From positions 57,292,501 through 57,356,500 of the forward strand of contig CM027381.1 in NCBI GenBank assembly GCA_015680905.1: a DNA stretch of 64,000 nt, in the 5' to 3' direction. Numbering within the stretch: the first letter of the stretch is position 1; each line of letters opens with the position of its first letter. Position numbers and translations under genes: made by a program. This document shows positions 1-10,454 of the stretch, in pieces. Below the pieces are notes generated by a model. The model was not told the DNA's origin. It did no database searches and saw only the letters and a list, made by a program, of their open reading frames with translations. Source of the stretch: Coptis chinensis (taxonomy: Eukaryota > Streptophyta > Magnoliopsida > Ranunculales > Ranunculaceae).

Positions 1-1283
1 ATATCTTCCGGTGTGGTATTGATGATGATAAAATTACTGGGATCTAGCTCTTCTTTCAGTATTATCTCATATTTCCTTCTTTGTTGTGGTTGATTATCCT
101 GATTTGTATAATGCTCCTGAGGTCTTTTGTTATATGACCTCGAATGATCTCGACTCTCATGTCGATCTCCATTATCTTTTTCTCACTTTCATGTCTCTGA
201 TACTTACAATACAGATTGCACCGTGGCTACATTTATCCCTTCTTCCACTCTAATATCTCTGTCAGCTTTGTCATACAACTCTTGTAGACTTTTCACTTCT
301 TTTCGCAAGAGATATTTGTGCATATATGATCCAGGTATCACACATATTTGGAAAGCCATGACTGCTGTCATTTTAGATTCATCGAGCCTCTCGACCGATT
401 GAGTTTCGGCCTTGAACCTCCCCAAGAAATCATTCAAAGACTCTTTTTTCCCTCGTTTCAGCTGGAATAAAACCGACACCTGTTTCAGCTTCACCAACCG
501 TAATTAGTGAGAAATATTTCTTCAATTTCACGAAAACATGAAATGGTCCCCTCAGGTATTGTACATAACCACTTCAATGCTTTGTCTTTGAATCTCGAAG
601 AAAATGTTCGACATGGTATGGAATCCCAATACTCCGTTCCATGATATATTGAGAACTGGTGTCGATAGCTAAAGAGATGGTCCATGGGGTCAGTGGTCCC
701 ATCATACTAGGTGAATTTTGGATTCTTGAATTTTGGAGGTAATGGATCCCTCTCTACCTCCTTTTTCAACGGGTTTCTACTGACATCATATGCCAATTTA
801 CGAATCAAAGCTGATACCTTTTCCATGGGCTTGTCCCTGCATAATCTCCTGCACCATTTCCTTTGTAATTGGTGCTTTTACCTCTTCCTCTTGCACTACC
901 CTTGGTGTCAACTTTGCTACTGATTGCACCTCTTTGAGGTGGCCTTTTCTCACTTCCTCAAGATGACTCTTTCTTAACACCGGAGTACCGGAACTCGACT
1001 CCTCGCCATCTTTCTCGTACATAGCATCCACTGCACGCTTCTCATTCTCTTCTCTCACAACTTTATTTTCAGCCATTAAAACTTTGTTATGCTTTTTCAA
1101 ATCTTCCAACCTTCTTAACAATGCTTTTAAAGAGACCTCTTCTTCATGTATCTCATCTACTTCTTCCACCAATTTACTTACCGATCACCTTGTTCTTCGT
1201 TCCTCATTCTTGGATGCTGCTTGAGAAGTACTCCCTTCATTAACCATCATCGTTTTACTTGCTATAGTACTCTTTGGAGGCAT
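1..1283 (-). pseudogene. Ty3/gypsy (Tat-type) gag remnant, runs off left edge
   Basis: This is the capsid polyprotein of an LTR retrotransposon read on the minus strand from an ATG at 1283 beside the primer site. The N-terminus is a charged coiled-coil segment (about 1172-800, with the heptad-like run LKALLRRLEDLKKHNKVLMA). The Retrotrans_gag core follows, showing DGTTDPMDHLFSYRHQF (about 707-657), KALKWLCTIPEGTI and a typical ESLNDFLGRFKAE helix. A basic, Arg/Asp/His-rich tail lies at 1-200. A TGA about 30 codons in and later stops and frame changes (around 720 and 490-530) make it a pseudogene. The DGTTDPxDHL motif and the TGGCACCGTCTGTG primer site suggest the Tat group; protease and pol would lie left of the window. 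Confidence 0.85.
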
Positions 1284-1436
1284 CTTGACAAGAAAATGAA
1301 TCTCTCCTTAAACAACTTCGCTGATCTTAACAAAATCTTCTTGAACATACCCAATTATTCGGTATCTCAAAACTTCTACCATTGGATTTGATTTTCAAAG
1401 AAAGAAGAAAAGAAAGGTCTTTTCTTGTCTTTGAAT

Positions 1437-1450
1437 CACAGACGGTGCCA
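1437..1450 (-). other. Primer binding site of the Tat-type element
   Basis: On the minus strand the sequence TGGCACCGTCTGTG begins one base after the LTR end (CGCTACA). This is the layout of a tRNA primer site downstream of a 5' LTR. It fixes the element's orientation and the LTR boundary at 1452. Confidence 0.75.
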
Positions 1451-1451
1451 A

Positions 1452-1574
1452 TGTAGCGTTCTGGGAAAACTCTCTAAGATCACCAAGATTGCAATAACAT
1501 TTGAATGACTATTGAAGATTGAGATGATGTAAAACTAAGATTTTGTATTGAATAACAATAGAGGCTACAAAGTT

Positions 1575-1623
<49 letters not shown>

Positions 1624-1905
1624 TTCGCTATGGTTTTATAGGTATTTCTGTAATGAATTCAATCTCTCTTCTTTCTCTTGATCGTCGCTTTATATAGTCT
1701 TCCAGCTATAATGGTGCCCAATCCTATCCTGACTCGTGTCCATTCCTACTCTTCTTTCTTTTCCCTCTTGTTCCTGCAACATATGAGCTTATGCGCAAGA
1801 TATCGATATTTATGTCGATATCTCTAATTATTTACGATATTTGGGCTGGAATATCGAGTTGACGATATTTTCCCATGACAACTTCTTTCTAAGACAACAA
1901 TGCAT
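1452..1905 (-). repeat. 5' LTR of the Tat-type element
   Basis: Read on the minus strand the LTR starts TGTATGCATTG and ends CGCTACA next to the primer site. A TATA box (TATATAAA, minus, 1689-1696) lies inside. A long (GA)n tract lies downstream of it in the transcribed part. The high-coordinate boundary is placed where LINE coding sequence resumes and is uncertain by a few bases. The mate LTR is outside the window. Confidence 0.7.
1576..1621. repeat. (CT)n microsatellite
   Basis: Uninterrupted CT dinucleotide run of about 46 bp inside the LTR. It reads (GA)n in the element's sense and lies downstream of the TATA box. Confidence 0.97.
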
Positions 1906-2548
1906 ACAGGTTGGGGACATGGGGCATTGGCACAGGCAATGACATTAGCATCTGGAAGGATAATTGGACAGGTTCAGCTGCTCTGTGTGATCTGATTCCT
2001 ATGCAGATTGAATGAATTTTGGCGGCAATGCAATTACAAACTAAATGAATGTATCAGAGATGATCATTGGCATTTCACTGCTGACTTCACTAAAATTTTG
2101 AGCAGAGTTAGAGTGAACTTGAACTTACTACAAAACCCTGACTTAAAAGAAGATGAAACTATTTTACTTAATGAGAACCCCCATGGTCATATAAATGGGA
2201 AGTTCCATATGGCTGCTAGCTATTTGAGATTTAGTTGACGTTTTTCTATATATTTTTTTAACACAATTTCCACTTACCTAGCAAAAAACAAGAAAAAAAG
2301 GTACCCAAATCTGGATAGATGCTAGCCATAGAGGGAACTTTATAGTCTCCACTGCATATGAAGTAAGAAGGAAGAAGGAGACAAAAGTGAACTGGCATAC
2401 ATTCTTTTGGAAGGCCAAACTGCACCCTGACATACAAAGAGTCGGATGGAAAATATTTCGAGGGGTGATGGACACTGATGATAAGCTAATGGCGAGGAAA
2501 TTCATCAGTTTGGCAGCCATTTGTTGCATTTGCAAACAACATGAAAAG
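1906..2548 (+). pseudogene. LINE ORF2 fragment, zf-RVT region
   Basis: A remnant of the C-terminal part of a plant L1-type ORF2, read forward. The segment GIGTGNDISIWKDNW (about 1919-1965) matches the block between the reverse transcriptase and the zinc-binding domain. A second segment (about 2300-2551) reads GNFIVSTAYEVRRKK, then WHTFFWKAKLHPDIQRVGWK, then CCICKQHEK. This is the order of the zf-RVT domain (PF13966), including its C-x-x-C half-site. A stop after the first segment and disrupted sequence near 2240-2290 show it is dead. Its left end is cut by the Tat-type LTR and its right end by the A-like LTR at 2549, so it predates both. Confidence 0.75.
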
Positions 2549-3956
2549 TGATATGTGTTAATTAGACGTTACTCTAACTCACACTTATGTGAAGTACCTT
2601 ACTCTCAATTCATATTGAAATTTAGTTCGAGTAAGGGAATCGTTCCATGCCTAAAAACCAAACCACTTGTTCACAACTTTGCTAGACTACTTCACAAGAG
2701 AACTTAAATGAGAGAAGGGTTTGATTTGATGTATTTACACTACATTTGACTTTGATTTCTCCAAACTTACGAATAATGCAAATTTATCTTTTAACTACTT
2801 ACAAGAGAATTGAGAGAGAGAAAAAGATGTGGAGAGTTAACTCCACTCATGCAAGGATTAACTCCATAACTAGGACTTCATCATAGCATCTCTAATCATT
2901 CTTGGGTTCATAGACAAACCCAAAAAGAGGACTAGATCGAGTTTGATCCCTACTAGAATTATCTTATCTATAAGACAACCTACTAGCATAAGGAGTTGTT
3001 ATGGTAATCTATCTCTAGAAGACCCTAACAATTAAGTCCTAGCTTGTTATCAACATCAACTATTTTAGAGTTGATGTGACAACAAGCTTGTGAAAAACTT
3101 AATAGTAATGAAAAACTCCATTAATGGAGCTTCTCCTCACATGAGCATCATTAACCCTCCACAAGAGAGGGTTTAGCTCATGATCCTTAGAGGTATGAAC
3201 TAAAAAGAAGAAGAAGAAGTTTTTTTTATATATATAACTATGGAAAAGACTCTATTAAAGACTTACAAGCTTTCTACTCTAATACTAAAACTAAAACATG
3301 GAATGAAATCTATGTATGGAATCGAATTCCATCTTACTTATAATATATTCATAGTGGAATGAATAAGTGCAAAGCATAATTACATTCATCCATTTATTTA
3401 AAATAATCAATCTAGTGCTCCACTTATACATTTTAATTTTAGTACACTACTTGATTTTGCCATCAATCAGTGTTCAAATAATAGAGCACCCCCACTAAGT
3501 GGTGGACCCACGAGCTTTGATCAGTGGTGGGTCCATGTGGGCCATGCTAGTTTTTATAACTTCATGTCTTTGTGTAGAGCTCATCGCACTGATCGATTTG
3601 ATAGTTCCCGTGTCGAATTCGGAGTCTAGAATATGGAGATATGATCTTCAGAATTGAAATTCCACATCTTTTCAGCACCATTGTCTTGATTTGAACTAGA
3701 AATGGTTGGTGTTGAGTCCATAGGCTTTAGTCTAGCCTTTTTGAGCTTCAAATGGGCAAAGAGAGAAGATTTCACGTTCAAGCATTGTTCCGTACAACTT
3801 TTTCATGCCAAAACCCAGGTTTTGCAACAAATTTATTGTCAACTCCCGAAACATGTGAAATCACAAAAATATAATTAATTTACATTTATTAAACACATCA
3901 TCAACCAATATGTAGTGTCTCTATGGGGTTTATAATATAGTTTTGGGTGCTTATCA
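2549..3956 (-). repeat. A-like Athila LTR (3' LTR by orientation)
   Basis: Read on the minus strand this 1408-bp block starts TGATAAGCACCCAAAACTAT, close to the A-type LTR start elsewhere in the window, and ends ACACATATCA (TG...CA). A polypurine tract abuts its start, so it is a 3' LTR. No matching 5' LTR is visible, so the element is incomplete or split by later insertions. Confidence 0.75.
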
Positions 3957-4919
3957 ACTACCCCCAAACAACAATTTGTTTTTCCTTAAGCAAAGAAAGG
4001 ACACTAAAACATATAAGTGGCCAAAATGTGCAGTCTAAGCTAATTCTTGTTTCGCAGAGTATGATTGCATTGACCATATACAACAAGACCTTAAACCAAT
4101 AGGAATTCTGTAGTCGACGAGTTATAGCCTCGTGAGAGTTTTCGAGAGAAGATACTCATAAACTTCATTTATACTACAACGACTTAATAACAAAGGCTTG
4201 TTCCCTTAATTAATCAAAGATATCTATAAATCTCATTAGCGGGGAACAAGAACTAATTCCTTTGAAACTTAAGTTAATAAATACACAATAATTAAAATAT
4301 CTACATATGAGCATGCATGCAATGAATTTTTACACTAAATTGTACAAGCAGGGCCGTTTATGGATCCTTTAGAAAGTGTTTTTAAGTGGGTTCTCACAGG
4401 TATGTGTTGAAACACAATTTCTCATATAATTTTTAGTTGGGGTTTGCTTACTCCAGTGTGCAGTGGGCACACGTTTCCTCACATATACTCAATGACATTT
4501 CGAAGAGCCGAGGTCAATAGATCACAACTACTACTTATTATCACACCACCTTACTCCTAGTTGAGCTAGAATTCTTTATTAGGTATTATAGGGTTTTGGT
4601 GGTAGTGTAGAAGAAAATGGAATAGGAAATCAAAAATATGATAAGTATGAGAGAACAGGGTCTTCAAAATTTAAGCACTAGATAAATCCCTTGGTCTTTC
4701 TGCTTCTAACTTATGTTTCCATACTCAGCCTTTTTTTGCTTTGTGACTCATTTTGTTTTGACTTTGAGAGTTCTAACTTTCTTTTTCTTTTCTTTTTGGA
4801 AACTTATTTCTATATTTCTTTTCTGTAGCCAATAACAAATTTTGTTTGGACAAGTATTTCTCTGTATTCATCCTATTTCTCATACTCAATAAATAGGTGG
4901 GTTTATTTTATTGGGTTAG
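3957..4919 (-). mobile_element. Athila-type 3' untranslated region with polypurine tract
   Basis: The minus strand reads GTTTGGGGGTAGT immediately before the LTR start, a polypurine tract. Upstream of it lies noncoding sequence clearly related to 35944-37000 (-) and 44250-44938 (+). It includes the shared blocks around 'ttatagcctcgtgagagttt' and 'cacaccaccttactcctag'. No open frame of note is present. Confidence 0.7.
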
Positions 4920-5091
4920 TTAGACTTACCGCCCCTCCCCCCCCCCCAAAAAAAATTTGTAAGATACAATGGTCATGTTTCTTCAATTGGAAAAAAAAAA
5001 CAAAAACTTCATCTCGTAGGTGTTGGATTTTGCAACTTGCGGGGGGGGGGGGGTAACACTAATTTCAACTAGTAATGGGGGGTAAGTCTAA
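4920..5091. mobile_element. 172-bp inverted-repeat element (MITE-like)
   Basis: Perfect 11-bp terminal inverted repeats, TTAGACTTACC (4920-4930) and GGTAAGTCTAA (5081-5091), enclose 150 bp of noncoding DNA. Just inside are homopolymers, 11 C (4937-4947) and 13 G (5041-5053), which could pair with each other. No target duplication is clear. It sits exactly between the 3' region of one Athila copy and the LTR of another. Confidence 0.55.
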
Positions 5092-5947
5092 TGATCAGTT
5101 CCTAAATGTGTGTTTTATTACCTTTACATTAAGGCATTACAACCCTTCTTATGTATAATTAATGAAAATGCAACTCATAGTTTTTACTATATTTTTCAGG
5201 TTACAGGCCATTTTAGACCATTTATCATAAAAGCTGCATTTTAGCACCAAAAGGAGCATTATTAACATTTATTATGAAGACTCAAGCTGCTATGAAAAAG
5301 TCAAAATCAAAGTCAAATGTCAAAGGTCAAGGACTCAAAACTAGAGAACTCCTTAACTCAGAAGACTAGAGATGGATAGCCTTGTGACAAAAGAAGACTT
5401 GCTTAAAAAGATATGAAAAAACAAAAGAAAAAGAAAAAAGGAAAAGCATAAAGCAACATAGTGAGGTCTCTTGATTGTAGAGGGAGAGGGCAAATCAGTC
5501 TTTGGCAAAAGGTGTAGTATATATGGCATAAAGTAAGAGGAGAGAAGGCACCTAGAATTAATCTATGGTCATGTAGGAGTAGAGTAGATTTTAATTTCAA
5601 GTCCTTTACATTTTTTATTTTTGATTTCTTTATTTACTTTTTGTTTTTCAATTTAACTTTTCAATTCAAGTTTGTTCTTCAATCTTTAATACAAGTTGTT
5701 TTTCAATATAAGTTTACATTCAAGTTTGTCATTCAATCTTCAATACAAGTTTCATTCATTAATCCAAGTTTTTCATTCAAGTTTTAGTCAAGTTTTAATA
5801 CAAGTTTTATTCATTCAAAAGCAAGTCATGAACTTTAAGGATACTACCTTCTCACCTTCATAAACTCCCACCAATCCATCTCTCAAAATCTATGGTGAAC
5901 CTCATCAAACTAAACTTTGAACAACTCCCACTAAAACTACAACTTCA
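5092..5947 (+). repeat. B-type Athila LTR (5' LTR by orientation)
   Basis: Begins TGATCAGTTCCTAAATGTG and ends CAACTTCA, followed by AA and a primer site. It is alignable by eye with B LTRs at 25847, 44939, 49639 and 53684. The T-rich second half carries repeated 'caagtttgttcttcaat' phrases, common to all copies. Confidence 0.85.
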
Positions 5948-6625
5948 AATGGTGCCGCCATCATGGATTTGAAGAAGTGGATTCATGGTTCAACTCTAAG
6001 GAGGGAAGCAACATTTTACCACTTCCATTTCTTGTTTTTCATTTTTTTCATCATTTCATTTTGTTTATTTTCAGTACTTTTCTATTTTGTTTCAAATCCA
6101 GGCACGTAGTTAAACTACTGGAGAGGAGCTGGCTATCGAAAACCAAGCAAACTTCTCTGAAATTGGAGGGGCGACCACTCGGCTACCGGCGTGCGATCGC
6201 CTAGCCACCTCCAGACACTTCTCAATGGTTTTTTGACAGTTTGATCTACTTTGTCTTGTGGCTTCCACTATAGATCCAGATTTTGTACTAGAGTAGTATA
6301 AATCAGTGAACTTTGTTGTGATAAATATATTAAAAACATAAAAAAAAAAAACGAAAAAAAATGAAAATATCAAAAAAATTAGTTAATGTTAGTTATGTTA
6401 TATTATAATGAGTTGAAAACTTAGTTGAAGTTGTGTAACTTACCAAGGATTAGAGTTTTCATTGCCTTAGGAAGTTCAAATGTGCGAGGTGAGTCGTGAA
6501 TCATACGCTCATGTACTTTGAATGAACTTGGTAATCAACACTTTAATTACGATTAGCTCTAGTTAATCTATTAAGTATATTAGTATTAGTATTAGTATTA
6601 GGTTTACTTTTATGTTTTGGGCCCT
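5948..6625 (+). mobile_element. B-type leader with primer binding site, truncated
   Basis: The primer site TGGTGCCGCCATCATGG (5950-5966) follows the LTR directly. The noncoding leader parallels 54481-55150 up to the phrase 'gttttgggccct', then breaks into LINE sequence near 6625. The leader continues in the same sense about 145 bp further along its consensus at 26691, so this may be the 5' end of the element that resumes there (inference). Confidence 0.7.
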
Positions 6626-8199
6626 TCGGACACAACCTCTTGGCTAGAATCATAGTAATAACTTTAAACACAAAGTTAGATAAGCATATTGGTCTATACT
6701 TATTGAGCTGATTGTCATTATTTTCTTTCAGAAACAGCACTATGAAATTGGCATTGAATCCGTTAGGCAGTCTAGCTTTCATAAATAAATATAATACAAC
6801 TTTTACTAGATCATGTCCCACTATGTCCCAACAATGATGAAAGAAATAGCCACTGAAGCCATCTGGTCTAGGAGAACTATCTGCCTTTAGGTGGAAGACT
6901 GTTGCCTTGACTTCTTCTGCAGTAGGATGCCTGGATAAAATTGCATTATCTTCCTCAGAGATCATTTTCGGCATGTTATGTATAAGGTCCCAGTCCATCT
7001 CATGTTCAACCCTTTTAAATTTATCAGAGTAATGCTTGACTATATATCTACCAATCTCTTCTTGCAAAACCAACTTGAGACCATCCTCATTTTTCATTTA
7101 TGAAATTAAGGATTTGCCCTTGTTTCAGTTAACCATAACATGAAAGAACTTTCTGTTGTGGCCATTATCATTATCCCACTGAGTTTTCAATTTCTGTCTC
7201 CAAAACATTTGTTCTTGTTGCAGAAGAAGTTCCACTTTATTTTCCTATTCAACCATCGTCTTAATGAATTCCTCTGTCACTGTTTCCATCTCGAACTATT
7301 CCTGCATGTGTTCCAGGAGCTTTGGTTCCTTTTCTACTTTAGAATTAATGTTTCCAAACACTTCTTTGTTCCATTTCTTCAGAGTAGCTTTCAATCTTTT
7401 CAGCTTCTGTGTCAGTATATAGATTGAGTGCCCCCATATGGGAATATCCCAACTTGCTTTCACAATGTCTTTGAAGTTAGGATCGGTGCACCACATGCTA
7501 AAGAATTTGAAAGGCATGTTGTTGGGCTTTGGAACACTGATGCCACATCCCATAATTGGAGAATGGTTTGAGCATATTCTACTACCTACTTTGTAACTCC
7601 ATCCTTGAAATTTTGAGCACCACTCCACATTATATAACTTTCTGCCTAGTTTCCCTAGGATTTTGAAATTGCCCACTTGTTTGTTCCACCAAGTATATGA
7701 GAATCCCGTGTTTGGGACCTCCATAAGTTGAGATTCACTTATATAATCTCGAAAATCATTCTAAGCTGCTGCAGATGGTCAATTTCCTCCACACTTTTCC
7801 AAAATACTCAAATAAGCATTAAAGTCTCCCAGAACTAGCCATGGCAGTTTGAGTGAGCTTAATTGCTTTAGTTCAGTCCAAAGATGTCTTCTCTGAACAT
7901 TTATGTAGTAGGCATAGACTATTGTGATTTGTTGAGAGGACTGATGTAGAAGAGTGGGAGTGGATGTTGTGGATTTCCAAAGAAGCCAAATGTTTGGAAC
8001 TCTATTCTGGCTATCATTGGAGTAAAAAGACAACACTCATACCCAAAGACTGGAGATAAGCAGCTGAAATGTCACTGGGATTTATCATAGGTTCTGCAAT
8101 TCCAACTATGTCGAGATCCCATTTATTGATGAGCTTCGAGAGCCTGTTCTATGACTTGTCATTTGCAACTCCTCTAATATTCCAAAATATGCACCTCAT
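6626..8199 (-). pseudogene. L1-type LINE ORF2 (endonuclease and partial reverse transcriptase)
   Basis: The minus strand encodes a plant L1-like ORF2 from an ATG at 8199. The start, CIFWNIRG then DIVGIAEP, is the N-terminus of the APE-type endonuclease. WLVLGDFN (about 7840), FSYTWWN and a degraded NHSP in place of SDHSP follow. The reverse transcriptase N-terminal half lies at 7097-6630, showing SSPRPDGFSGYFF, ANFIVLFLKE and NKYRPICLSNFVFK. The frame ends abruptly after ILAKRL, at the junction with the B leader, so the RT catalytic centre is missing. Several internal stops and frameshifts are present. In life this protein nicks target DNA and reverse transcribes the LINE RNA. Confidence 0.85.
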
Positions 8200-9668
8200 T
8201 GAGAATATAGAAGTTTTATTGTGAGAAATGGTGAAGACAACCTTTGTCAATTCTCCCTTCTTCCAGTCCAAGACCTTGATCTGGACCTGGTCACTGGGGT
8301 TTTTTACTGTTGCAGTTGCCATTTTGGTTTACCATATTTAGAAGCCTAGGAGTTTTCCTCTTGTTCTTATGAGTGGTCTCCACCTTGAACCTCCTTTGCC
8401 CATGCTACTAGATCAGCCTAGCTTGTAGATTGTGGCGATGCTAGATCAGGTAGTTTATCCACTTCTTCTCTAGCTTGTTGCTTGTATACAGTAAGTTGTA
8501 GCACTCTCTCGGCCTCTATTTCTGCATTGTTCGTTTCCACCTAGACTGTGGGGTATGTAGGACATGATTCTTTGTCCTGTGAAGGACTATTTCTCAGGGT
8601 TACTACCTCATCCTCATGTGTCTCCTCCTGTACTCCCTTTCTTGCTGAAGAAGACTTCTCCATCACTTGTTTGTGGTTCTGTTCCTCTTATGCTTATGTG
8701 CTCATGTCATCTTATTTCTCAGCACTAAAGCTTTGCTCCTATTCCTAGAAATTGATTGGCTCATAAATAGCATTATTTTCCGTGATTGCACCATCTCCTA
8801 ATGCTTCCTGATGTTCACAAGGATCCAGCTCATGGATTTCCTCCACTTCCAGCCCAGAGAATCTGTTTTGTACTTGAGTTTCCTTGTGCTATTCAGTCTA
8901 TTTAAGTATCCATATTGCTTCACCTTGCCTACTGGATTCCCCTTGTTTCTGTTGCCTCCCTTTTTTCCTTCTGGTTTTCTCCGCTACATTTTCCGTTGGG
9001 GGAGTGGAGTCAGTTATCACCTCCTTGTCCTTATTTATAGCCCCTTTTAGCTTCCTACATTCTATGACCAAGTGATCGACTATCTTGCAATGTGTGCACA
9101 TTTTAGGAAGCTTCCCAACCTCTACAGTCTGCCAGAATTACACCTTTTTGGTCTTCACATATATTTGATCCGGTATTGCTTCTGATAGATCTACATCCAC
9201 TAAGATTCAAGCATAATACCCATATTCCCTATTAAGATTTCCCTCATCTATTTGCATAAGGTAACCTACACCTCTAGCGATTGACATCAAAGCTTCAGGC
9301 TCCCAAAATTCCTGACTAAGCCTTGGGAGTCTGATCTAGACCAAGGCATGAGATTGGCTCTGGCTTTCTGGAAAAAAGTTAGGAGTCCATTGACTGATGA
9401 GTATAACATTCTTCTCAAAGTCCCATGCTCCTTTTGACCACACCCTATTTAGATTCTCTGCATTAGAGAATTTCATAAAGATATAACCCTTACCGATGGG
9501 GGTAGTAAGTCATTCCCCTGTTGGCTACCAGATTGTCTTTGCTAGTATTCTAACTCTTTCGATTGCAACTGATTCATTTCCTCTTTCCTCTATCACTACT
9601 TGTGGCTCCAGCGAAACAGCTTCAATGTGTGCCACAACTCTTGGTATTTCAAACTCAGAGAGATCCAT
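8200..9668 (-). pseudogene. L1-type LINE ORF1 (DUF4283 plus CCHC zinc knuckle)
   Basis: A nucleic-acid-binding ORF1 of the plant L1 type, read on the minus strand from an ATG at 9668. The DUF4283-like domain is recognisable at about 9480-9170 (FMKFSNAENLNRVW, then ISQWTPNFFPES, then LPRLSQEFW, ILVDVDLS). A zf-CCHC_4-type knuckle CTHCKIVDHLVIEC follows near 9098-9057. The C-terminal part is a charged low-complexity tail. At least three in-frame stops interrupt the domain. The order ORF1 then ORF2, both minus strand, is the normal LINE layout. Confidence 0.8.
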
Positions 9669-9950
9669 TGTTTATCCCTTCCTGTTTCAGAACTCACACT
9701 ATTTTCAATGTAGTATTTTACCCAAACAAGAAGTAGGCATGAAGAAGGACGAAGATAAGAATTCCCACTTCAGAACTCACACTGAACAGTAGAGGATTTT
9801 ACCTGAAGAGGAATTAAAACTTTAATGTGAGGATTTGGAATAGTTTACCCAACCTTTTAGAACTCTCACTGTATATCAATGGAGGATTTTACCTAAAAAG
9901 GAAGGAAATTTGAGGTTGGAGAAGATAAAAAAATTTCACCAAACTTTTTT
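9669..9950 (-). repeat. LINE 5' untranslated region with three imperfect ~85-bp repeats
   Basis: Three diverged units begin with the plus-strand phrase 'agaactcacact' at 9689, 9772 and 9859, and each continues to a 'gattttacc' phrase. They lie directly upstream of LINE ORF1. The exact LINE 5' end, near 9950, is not resolved. Confidence 0.5.
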
Positions 9951-10099
9951 TTGACTAAAAGCGGCAAAATAATGGAGTACCAGATCATTTAAACAACTTG
10001 AGTTATATTACACCCATTCGCCCAAAACATGGTCCCCATTTTAAAGCTTAAAGCAACATGGTCCCTCTAAGCATATGATTATAAAATGAAAGAGTGGGA

Positions 10100-10244
10100 G
10101 AGGGAGAATAACACGCACCTTCCAACAAAACCAACGATTCCCATCCTCTTCTTCTACCTTAGCCTTGAAGCGCACTTCAAATAGATCAGAATTAAAGATG
10201 GGTTCAAAAATTTTCTCCAGCACGATTTTTAGAACTCGAGCCAT
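10100..10244 (-). pseudogene. Start of an ORF2-like frame in the Athila 3' module, cut off
   Basis: A minus-strand frame opens at an ATG (10244) with MARVLKIVLEKIFEPIFNSD and a charged continuation ending around WFCWK. Beyond that, low-coding sequence and then the LINE begin. It lies downstream of pol, after a TATA-like box and a C-rich leader, in the same relative position as ORF2 at 38716 (-) and 63067 (+). A weak resemblance to the FEDLFQSDI stretch of the 38.7-kb copy suggests the same protein, but the fragment is too short to be sure. It could also be a first exon ending near a GTGCGTG donor. Confidence 0.3.
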
Positions 10245-10446
10245 TTAGAGTAGGAATTGATAAAATTTGGGTTTTGAGTTGGTATGGGGGATGAAAATGG
10301 AGCCGGTTGTGAAAAAATGGAGTGGTGGTGTTTGGGGTGAGCGGGCGGTCGCGAGTTGAAGAGGGGCCATTGCGCGTGTAGTTAGGTGCGGTTAGGGTTG
10401 GGAATTTTGGGGAAGAAGAGGAACGGTTGGGCGGTCGGTTGCATGG

Positions 10447-10454
10447 CTTAAATA
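10447..10454 (-). promoter_or_regulatory. Candidate TATA box upstream of the 10244 frame
   Basis: The minus strand reads CCTATTTAAGCC about 200 bp before the ATG at 10244, with a C-rich leader between. Function is inferred from position only. Confidence 0.35.

Noticed and set aside
1437-3956. Pairing the LTR at 1452-1905 with the LTR at 2549-3956 as one element
   Set aside because: Different lengths, ends and primer sites; LINE coding sequence lies between them.
7140-7427. Plus-strand 95-codon frame
   Set aside because: Antisense shadow of the LINE endonuclease/RT region.
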